From assembly GCF_012489685.1 (NCBI RefSeq), contig NC_080044.1, positions 62,234,732 to 62,298,731 on the forward strand: a stretch of DNA of 64,000 bases. The letters are read 5' to 3'. This stretch comes from Lotus japonicus (taxonomy: Eukaryota > Streptophyta > Magnoliopsida > Fabales > Fabaceae). Under the pieces are notes generated by a model. The model ran no database searches. It was not told where the DNA came from and saw only the letters and a program-made list of their open reading frames with translations. Position numbers and translations under genes: made by a program. Shown piece after piece: positions 53,357 through 62,087 of the stretch (the stretch's first letter is position 1; every line of letters begins with the position of its first letter).

Positions 53357-55319
53357 ATAAAAAAGTCCTAATACTAAAAAATTCCCTTCCGCCAAAATTT
53401 TGTGAACCCCGCGCGTGTTTAGAGTTTTGGCACAACTAAAGGATTAATTTTCATTAAAAAAACCTTAAAACTAATTAAAAAATAGAAACCCCCAAACCCC
53501 TAACACTACTACACAGTACGTACTATCAGAGAAAGGATTTTGAACCCTAACTTTCTCCTTGGCTGAACATCGTAACCCTCCTCATCTCGGCGACCTCCTC
53601 TCTCCGCCGGCGACGGCTTGTACGACCCTCCTCTCTACGCTGCTTAGGTATGTTATTCATATATATTTGCTTGTTCCTATCATATCAAATTTGTGTTCTT
53701 GGCCCTTCTTGTTTCATGTGTTATACTATTATGCGACCCTCCTCTCTACGTTGATTACCCATTGGATGGTGCTATCCCTTTGTAGTTGGTTTTCGGTTCT
53801 CTTTGGTTCTGTCTTTCTCTGTTTCTGTTCTGTTTCTTCTTTGTTCCTCTCTTTTCCTTTCTATCTTGTTATGTCTTGTTTTCTTGTGAAAAGTTGAAAT
53901 TTTACTCAAAAGTGATTACTTAGGAAAATTGATTTTTGAAAGGAAAAACTTTGATCCATGGTATCTTGGACTAGATCAATTTTGTCTGTAACTTGTTTTT
54001 GAAAGAAAAGTGGTCCTTAACCAATATAATTGTGTGGCCGACTGACTGATCTTCTCTTTTTTGTATGCATATGAAATTCCAATTGTTACTTCAGAACTTT
54101 GAGCAGAGGTATCCACATCTTTTTCAACCACTGACCGAGAGCAAGGAGCAAGAAGATTAAGAGAAGGGAACCAGTAGCATCAAGCAAAAATCAGTTTTCT
54201 TCAACTGGTACTTCTCTCTTTGTTTATTTCAATCATTAATTGTCTTTTTGCACTTGCTTTCTTATTTATCTGTCAGAATGTGATCTGCAAAAATGAGATG
54301 AATTCTATGTTGAGTTTAAATGTTTATAGTAGTGCTGTTCCGTGGGGTGCTGTTGTGACTATCTTGCTGTCCTTTACTTTGTTTTTTCTGTGCGCTGGGG
54401 GTATCCTTGCTTCTGAGATTGGACTTGGCAATTCTCAATTTGGTTGGCTTGCTCCCCTTGGATTTGCATTCGTGGACAGTAGCTACAGGACATATTTGTA
54501 TATCAACAGATTGCTAGGAATTGAACTATTATGTATTGCTAAACCATTTATTATATCTGTGTACATGAGATTTTTAGAACCCTTATTGCTAAACCATTTA
54601 CTATATTCTTTTTGGCCTTTCAAAAACAATAGTTGCTACCTTTGTGCTACCTTATGCTTGTACTCTTATCTTTCTTTTTCCTGTTTCTGTGTTGAACATG
54701 CTCACTTGGGAGGGTCTTTGGTTCCAAGAGTTATTCTATCTATATATATTTCAACTTTCACAAAAAAATGTTTATAGTATCTTATTCTCATTTTGAAAAA
54801 AAGACACATTTATCTGTCAGAATGTTTATAGTCCCCAACTGTGATTGTATTATTTTTCTAATATTCATTCCTATTAAGCTATGTTGCTCATGACATGGAA
54901 CATGCTTGATGAACCAAAATGGACCAGGCCCAGGATGATACCCTTGTGTGAGAGGAAGCTGATCTAGTGGGTATTAACAAACCCAAGAAGCAGCCTAGTG
55001 ATTTGCTTTTTTGCTCTCTTTTTATGTGATTTCTCCTTGTGCTTTTTATGTTTGGAAGTGAGCTCACTTTTTCATCAGTTATGTGGCTATACTGCTATAG
55101 TGATATATATTTGACTTATATTATATGTGAGTTTTAAACTGGTTTCTAATTTTTATTTTCAGGAAGGTTTAGTTTGGGAGTACAAGGGAGATCAAACAAA
55201 ATTAAGTTTAATTACTCCAACAAATCTTGAGGGGTAAGTTACTCTACTACTTGATTTTGTTTATGCTTAAGTTTGGAACATGACATGGGGTTACATATGC
55301 TTTGATCAATATTTGATTG
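53357..55319 (+). other. CACTA 5' non-coding / leader region
   Basis: There is no convincing gene. A CT-rich stretch with CTTAG/GTATG at about 53646, a segment after TTACTTCAG (about 54092), and a 71-bp block at 55163-55233 with canonical TTTTCAG and GGTAAGT borders look like untranslated exons of the transposase transcript. CGACCCTCCTCTCTACG occurs twice (53623-53639, 53734-53750). The 185-codon ORF at 54220-54777 lies in AT-rich sequence and is probably chance. Confidence 0.4.
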
Positions 55320-55995
55320 CTTTCTGTAAGACCTGGATTTTCAGAACAAGTTAAGTTTCCGACTCACACGTAGAATCAGTGTAAGCGTGACAGGAGTTTG
55401 ACATTTGAGAAAGATTAATGAAGAAGAAAGTTCAGGAATTGCTTGAGGAATGTTGCATAGTTGTTTTCGGAGTTAGTGCGAGTCGTCTGCACACCTGCCT
55501 TATGGCGAGCGTGTCCAGAATAGGCTATTTCGCTCTTAAAGCAACGTTTTGAGTGAGATTTCGAACTCTCGGAAAATTTCAAGATTCTCTTTATTTTTCC
55601 ATCGACCAGCGTTTCATTTCGGAACTCTGGACTGTACGCACGATAGGTTTCACTTTTCGGATGTCCGCCGACGCTAATTTCTTTGCTTCGAAACCCTATT
55701 TTCGAGCAATGGATGAAGACTTTTTCTATTCGGGACTTCTAACGAAGATTCCGTCCGCGTTGCCAGATTTGTTTCGACGTTTCCAATCTTTCTTCAGTAG
55801 GAAGTTTTGTCGTTTGAGCATCACAGCAAAAAGTAGTTTTTCGGGACAGACTAACTTACACCGCTTTTGGCGTTTTGGATATCGTTTTTCCCAAATCCTA
55901 GATATTTGTTTTGAGTTCTGGAATTATGATGCCAGAATCTCTCTTAGAATTTCTTGGTGATCGTGCTGCAAAAATCGGAATCGCGAAATTTTCAT

Positions 55996-56025
55996 TTTCC
56001 CGCGATTTCGCCCGCCTATAAATAG
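55996..56025 (+). promoter_or_regulatory. E2F-type site and TATA box of LTR family 2
   Basis: TTTCCCGC (55996-56003) and CCTATAAATAG (56015-56025), preceded by TCGCGAAA. The same arrangement is at 33287-33318 in family 1; in the LTR of G the E2F box has one change. Confidence 0.5.
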
Positions 56026-56826
56026 CGCGAAAAAGCAAAATCCTCCCATTTTGCACCATTGGAGCCGCGAGTTCTTGGGAGAGAAGGGAGGAGAAGATTT
56101 TCGCGAAACCTTGACCAATCTTCGTGCAGTTCGTCCCTACTTCTAGGTATCGAGGTAACTAACACGATTCCTACCTCTGATTGTTGTTTCTGTTGCGTTT
56201 CTGAAGTCGTTTCTGTGCTCTAAGTTTTGAGCTTTTTCTAAAATTGTCCGATTTCTCTGATTTCTCGCTTGGGTTATGTTCCTTATGTTCCCCTGAGTCT
56301 AAAACCTCTGTCAGTAAACTCTGATTGCGATTCAGTTGTCCAGGATCTGAAAAATTGACTCAAAACTCTTTTTGTCTCACATTTCGAAACTTTATTGTCG
56401 TAAAGCTATAATCTGACTTCGTGCCTTTAGGATTTGTTGTCACGGATGTCATGAGGATCGTTGCTGTCAAATCTGTTTTCAGAACTGATAACTTTGAAGT
56501 TTTGAGCCTTTATTTTGGACCAAAATGCCCCTGGATAGTCGTATTTCGGCCCGATTGTCCGAAAATTGTTCCGGCAGTTTCTTTGCCTTAGTTTTACCCT
56601 AAAACTACCTTGTGAATTGACTTGGTCAAAGAAAAAGAGCCGAAGCCCTTTTTCCTTTGTGGCCGTGACCTTGTAGTGTTGGGGAGGGAGTTTTCGTTTT
56701 CGAAAACTTGTGTTTTCGTACCCGATTGTCGTCTTCTGAAGCTTTAATGCTTTGTCTATCGTTTATGTGTTGTTTTGCGATCGAACTAATCGATTTTGTT
56801 TGAATTCTGCTTTGTTTTTCTCCGAG

Positions 56827-56904
56827 GTTCAGTTGAAGGAACTTTGGAATATTCAGAGCAACTGTTTGAGGACAACCTTGATTTCGAAGCTGGAACAGCT
56901 CGAG
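56827..56904 (+). other. 78-bp exon-like block in LTR family 2
   Basis: TTTTTCTCCGAG before, CTCGAG/GTTAGG after, 78 bp. The frame SVEGTLEYSEQLFED is open. Confidence 0.5.
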
Positions 56905-57494
56905 GTTAGGGCAACTTACTATTAGCTATGACTGCATGATAGGCGTCGATAAATTCGACTTATGCTTTACTTTGATATTGATTATGATGATGGTTTATTG
57001 TTATGAATGTTTTCATAATTTATGATGTTGATGTTGTGTTGGATTGAGCGTTTTGACGCGACTTCGGAGTGGAGATTCATTGATCTTGTGATCTTTGACA
57101 TTTCGGGTTGGATGAACAACCCTAGGCAAGTCCAAACGAGGGGTTTGAGGCTTAGCCATTTGTTGGGATTCGTTTGAATACTTAGACTTTCCCCGGGAAA
57201 CTTCTTTTGGAGGGTTTTTGGAAAACTTAGAATGATTAGAATTTCGAAAACTAGAGACTCTGGGAGACTTAGACTTTGAGAAGTAAACTCATAACTTGAC
57301 TAATTCAATTCGAAACGTTTTTACTAAACGAATAATCATAGGAGAATTAAAGGGGAAAATATTTACGAAAGACGGGGAAAAGTCGGCTTTTGTTGTGGGT
57401 TTGGAGAGTTTTGGAATTGGGGAAAGCCACTAAGGTGAGCTATGGTGATGATTGAAAGTCACCGAGTACTCTAGTACTCTTGGGAGTGTTGTTC

Positions 57495-57613
57495 GAGTCG
57501 TGCTGTATTGACCGGCACAGACTCTGGGCTTTGTTTGTGGGTTTTGTGGTGGGAGTTGTGTTGTATTGACCGACACTTACTCCGAGTTGTGTTGTATTGA
57601 CCGACACTAACTC
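57495..57613 (+). repeat. Palindrome array, GTGT..ACAC class (solo family-2 LTR)
   Basis: Units 57495-57524, 57552-57583 and 57584-57613 share the core TGTATTGACCG. The first has outer stem GAGTC/GACTC and inner stem GTGC/GCAC. The others have GAGT/ACTC and GTGT/ACAC. Both stems of the first unit are changed on both sides. Confidence 0.85.
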
Positions 57614-57697
57614 ATGGGTTTGTTGAGATTGGGTTGTGAGCTAAACACTTCCGTGGTAAGGGCGATTCGTTGTTTGGCTAACCATATTGCATCAATC

Positions 57698-57839
57698 GGG
57701 TGAATAACGGGAATGGTTCACCTGTGCATATCATATAGTGAATAACGGGAATGGTTCACCAAGGATGAATAACGGGAATGGTTCATCCAGGATGGATAAC
57801 GGGAATGGTCCATCCATAGTGAAGAACGGGAAGCTTCAC
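57698..57839 (+). repeat. Palindrome array, AACGGGAA-loop class (solo family-2 LTR)
   Basis: Five hairpins at 57698-57721, 57737-57758, 57762-57787, 57789-57814 and 57817-57839. The loop keeps AACGGGAA. Stems: GGTGAA/TTCACC, GTGAA/TTCAC, GGATGAA/TTCATCC, GGATGGA/TCCATCC, AGTGAAG/CTTCACT. Confidence 0.88.
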
Positions 57840-58254
57840 TGAGGCGTGAGACTTCGTGAAAGCATGGAACTTCACTGAAGCGTGAGACTTCGTGAAAGTG
57901 AGTAAGCTTCACTGAGGCGTGAGACTTCGTGAAAGCAGAAACTTCACTGAGGCGGGAGACCTCGTGGAGACGGGAACCTTCGCTGAAGCGGGAGACTTTG
58001 CGGAGGCGTACACCTTTGCTGAAGCGGGAGACTTTGCGGAGGCGTGCAACTTCACTAAAGCGTGAGACTTCGTGAAGGTGTGGAACTTCATTGAAGCGGG
58101 AGACTTCATGAAGGCGCGAAACTTCACTGAAGCGTGAGACTTCGTGAATGCGTGAAAATTCACTGAAGCGTGAGACTTCGTGAATGTGTGAGATTTCACT
58201 GAAGCGTGAGACTTTGTGAAAGCGTAAGACCCCATTGAAGCGTGAGACTTCATG
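57834..58254 (+). repeat. Palindrome array, about twelve units of 26-30 bp (solo family-2 LTR)
   Basis: The typical unit is outer stem TTCAC/GTGAA, 1-nt bulge, inner stem GAAG/CTTC, loop CGTGAGA. Variants keep pairing: CTTCAT/ATGAAG (58085-58112), ATTCAC/GTGAAT (58157-58184), TTTCAC/GTGAAA (58193-58220), CCAT/ATGG (58231-58254), inner GAGG/CCTC (57948-57962). It has no counterpart in the LTR of G. Confidence 0.88.
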
Positions 58255-58594
58255 GAAGCGTGAGATTTCATCGTCGTTTACCCTAGGGCAACGACAGGGA
58301 ACATTGGTTTAGTTGGATACGTGTGTGTTGGGAGGACGATACATTGTTTGACTAACCTTATCACCTAACTTCATATGTTGAGATTATGATGATTTGATGT
58401 TGATGAACATCGTTAGGTAGTAATGATTGAACTGTGTAGGAGATTCGAGAACATGCTATGTATATACCTTAGAGTAGGCAATACATAACTTATATGTATA
58501 TATATACAACATATGTATATATCCCCTTTATCACAAGTTGATTGTATATCTATTGTATTCTGTAAGTTGACCCTAGCGCCTTGGCTTTGTTTGT

Positions 58595-58780
58595 ATGTTT
58601 GTGTTTGGGCGGTCGGCCTGCTGCCAGGCGTCTGTCAGCCGGTTCGTGATGATTCGTTGTGCGGGAAAGACCCGGAGCGGAACGACTATTACTGAAGCTT
58701 TCGACGAGGACCCGGACTTCATGCCTGATCGAGGGAGGGTCGATGATAGTAGTGTGGGGTATGGGTGGTTAGAGTCTTTT
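58595..58780 (+). pseudogene. Remnant of the LTR-encoded ORF in the solo family-2 LTR
   Basis: The lead-in MFVFGRSACCQ matches the sequence before the ADWF start in the LTR of G, but most of the ORF is deleted or diverged (only a short acidic end DEDPDFMPDRG remains). Confidence 0.5.
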
Positions 58781-59320
58781 GGAGTTGGTTGTTACTGTAA
58801 TAGCTCTGATTCGTTTTGCTTTTGGGACAGGGTAAGTTCCCGATGCATGGCTTTTTGTGTGGTTCTCTTACGGAGGGATCACAGTGAGTCAGTCGGACCA
58901 TAGGGGTCTTTGCTTAGGCCATTTTGAGGCCGACTTTCTCCTAGTGGTTTGTAATTATACTTTTTCTCACTCACACTTCTGGATCTGTAAATATTTGCCT
59001 ACGGGCACACTACTTTGGAGTCACTGCGAGTGTGTGTGACGTGGAAGTGCAGCTGAGGCTGTACATGTTTATATTTGATGTATATCGGTTAGTTTAGTAG
59101 TTGGGTTTTGTCTTTACTTCCTTATCGTTTTGATTTAAAGGAAAGAAAACGAAAAAAAATTACCTGTTTTCCGCGTAAAGATTATTTTTGGTTACTAAAG
59201 TGACACCTGGAAATCGGGGTGTTACACTTTCGAATTCAAAAGTTGAATTTTATTTAGTGATAGGATGTTAGTCATGCCACTTTTTTATATATTATTTAAT
59301 TTATTTCATTAGATTAAAAA

Positions 59321-61845
59321 ATGAAGGACAAAGAGTGGACCAAACTTCCAAGGTTTTGTCCAGAGTATATCATGGGCGTTCGTCGATTTTTAGACTTTGC
59401 CTACACTAAAGGAAGACCTCAAGGAGATGAGATTTTATGTCCTTGTGCCAAGTGTAGAAATCACTGTTGGACAAAAAGAAATGTGATATTGGATCATTTG
59501 GTAGCTAACGGCTTTCTAAAGGGATATGATGTTTGGGTCCACCATGGGGAGCAAATAGAAAGGCCAATGGAAGTTGATGATATTATTGCAGATCAAGAGG
59601 ACTCACATGACGACATTGGTGGCTTGTTGCACGACACATTTCGAAATGTGGTAGAAGCAGAAGTTAGTGAGGGTCCTAATGAGGATGCTAGAAAGTTCTT
59701 CAACTTGGTTAATGAGGCAAAGCAGGAGCTATACCCAGGGTGCAAGGACTTCTCCACCTTGTCATTCATGATTCGACTGTATTTGTTGAAGTGTCTTCAT
59801 GGGTGGAGCAATGCCTCATTCACCGCCCTCTTAGAACTATTGAAAGAAGCGATGCCTAATTTAAACATTCCTTCATCTTTTAACAAGGCAAAGTCCATGA
59901 TTAAGGATTTGGGCCTTGATTATAAAAAAATTGATGCATGTCCGAATGATTGCATGTTATATTGGAAAGAGCATGCCAATGACAACTTTTGTTGTGTTTG
60001 TGGAGATTCACGGTGGAAGGAAGTTTCCCAAGCAGATTGTGGGTCCGAGCAAACAAAAGATGATTATAAAGTTCCTGCAAAAATTTTGAGACATTTTCTG
60101 TTGATTCCTAGACTTCAAAGGTTGTTTATGTGTTCAACGACAGCCGAGTCAATGAGATGGCATGAAGAGGAGCGCTCAAAGGATGGGAAATTGAGACATC
60201 CTGCTGATGGTCAAGCATGGAAGGACTTTGATCAGCATCATCTTGATTTTGCTTCAGAGCCTCGCAATGTAAGACTTGGCTTAACCAGTGATGGATTCAA
60301 TACTATGAGCATAGCTCACAGTACGTGGCCTGTCATGATGATGGTATACAACACTCCACCTTGGCTCTCTATGAAATCTGAGTATACAATGCTTTCATTA
60401 TTGATTCCTGGACCAAAATCACCAGGAAATGATATTGATGTATACCTTCAGCCACTGATAGAAGAGCTAAAGGAATTGTGGGAGTATGGAGTGCAGACAT
60501 ATGATTCCTCAAAAAATGAAACATTTCAAATGCGTGCAGCTCTTTTGTGGACAATCAGTGATTATCCTGGGTATGCTATGTTGTCAGGTTGGAGCACCAA
60601 AGGAAAATTGGCATGTGCATGTTGTAATTACAACACCAATTCAGTCTACCTCAGACACAGTCATAAGATGTGTTATATGAACCACTGTGTGTTTTTGCCA
60701 ACGCTTCATCCTTGAAGAGATGATGAGAAGTCCTTTAATGGAGAAAAAGAACTTAGGACTCCACCACCCAAGCTAGAAGGTGAAGAAATCCAAGAAATCT
60801 TAAAAAAATTCCCAAATGAGTTCGGGAAAAAGAAAAAGAAGAAAGTTGATGGCCCGTGGAAGAAGAGGTCGATATTTTTTGAGTTGCCTTATTGGGCTCA
60901 AAATACATTACGTCATAATCTAGATGTAATGCATATTGAAAAAAACATTTGTGATAGTATTCTTGGGACTCTTTTGGACATTCCAGGGAAGACAAAGGAT
61001 CATGTTAATGCTCGTTACGATCTACAAGATATGGGAATTAGAAAAGAACTACATCCAAGGGAGATTGGTGGAGGTCGTTCAGAGTTTACAAAAGCATGTT
61101 TTTCAATGACTTCGGAAGAAAAGTCCATTTTCTGTGGAGTTATAAAGGCTGCTAAATTACCAGATGGGAGTGCATCAAATATTTCGAAGTGTGTGCACAT
61201 TGTTGATAAGAAAATATCTGGTTACAAGAGTCATGATGCACATTTCATGTTGCATTACTTGTTGCAAATAGCAGTAAGAAGCACAATGCCGAATGCGGTG
61301 GCCACACCTCTAATTCGTCTTGGTTCCTTTTTCCGTGCTATATGTCAGAAAGTTATCCAAGTGCAAGATTTGGATTACTTAGAAGCGGAGATTGTAGAGG
61401 TGCTTTGTCAGTTGGAGATGATTTTTCCTCCTAGTTTCTTTGACATAATGGTTCACTTACCTATGCATTTGGTTAATGAAGTCAGATACGGTGGTCCCGT
61501 TCAATTTAGATGGATGTACCCCACGGAAAGGTACTTGTGTAAACCTAAGACATATGTTCGTAATAGAGCTTATCCAGAAGGTTCTATTGCCGAGGGGTAT
61601 TTGGCTGAAGAAGTTTTAACTTTTTGCTCAAGATATTTAAATAAAAGTGTAGAGACAAGGTTGAACAAGAAGGGTCGAAATTATGATAATAGTGATTCAT
61701 GTGAAGTAGATTTTGATGATTACTTTTCAAGTATTGGTCGTCCTTTAGGAGGGGCAGGTAAACCATTTTCTCTAGATTTAAGAACGAAGGCTGATGCACA
61801 TCGATATCTCTTATTCAACTGCGATGAAGTTCAAAATTACATCAG
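59321..61845 (+). pseudogene. CACTA transposase (TNP2 type), one nonsense codon
   Basis: It starts at ATG 59321 (MKDKEWTKLPRFCPEYIMG). The N-terminal transposase-associated domain (CPCAKCRNHCW, HGE) is followed by the TNP2 core (TALLELLKEAMPN, YKKIDACPNDCMLYW, CCVCGDSRW, MRWHEE, FNTMSIAHSTWPVMMMVYN, PPWLSMK, CACCNYNT, NLDVMHIEKN) and a DUF4218-like end (VHLPMHLVNEVRYGGPVQ, RWMYPTERYL). TGA at 60713-60715 replaces the Trp usual in this HPWR-type block; before and after it the same frame is open. A likely donor follows NYIR at 61845. If unspliced, the frame stops at 61894. Function: cuts the CACTA ends for transposition. Confidence 0.88.
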
Positions 61846-62087
61846 GTATTTGAATATCTTTTTGTTAGCCTTGATTGCAATTATTATAAAGTAGGTTAAG
61901 TTCCTCAATTTCTACTAAATTACATTACATGTTTCTTGACAGCATTTTAGAATTTCATAATGAACTTAAAAGATACACCAACCAAATTAGTATGACAATT
62001 AGCATATAGACACATCTTATCTCATCCTTGTTTCTGAAATTTATATTATATAAATACTAATCTACTTTTTTTTATTCTCAACAGAAA

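Larger units (their letters stand above)
55325..59226 (+). mobile_element. Solo LTR, gypsy family 2 (3902 bp), in the CACTA element
   Basis: TGTAAGACCTGG to GGGTGTTACA, flanked by the perfect duplication CTTTC (55320-55324 and 59227-59231). It is the same family as the LTR of chromovirus G. It probably lies in an intron of the transposase gene (donor near 55234, acceptor TTTCATTAG before 59313). It carries the largest palindrome arrays in the window. Confidence 0.96.

Noticed and set aside
54220..54777. 185-codon ORF with hydrophobic stretches, considered as a host gene captured by the CACTA element
   Set aside because: AT-rich surroundings, no recognisable domain, intron-like flanks, and no second exon that extends it. 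It is most likely chance; a protein search would decide.
57834..58254. Regular short palindromic repeats resembling a CRISPR array
   Set aside because: The units are contiguous tandem hairpins without unique spacers of constant length, lie inside a plant LTR, and have no cas-like genes nearby.
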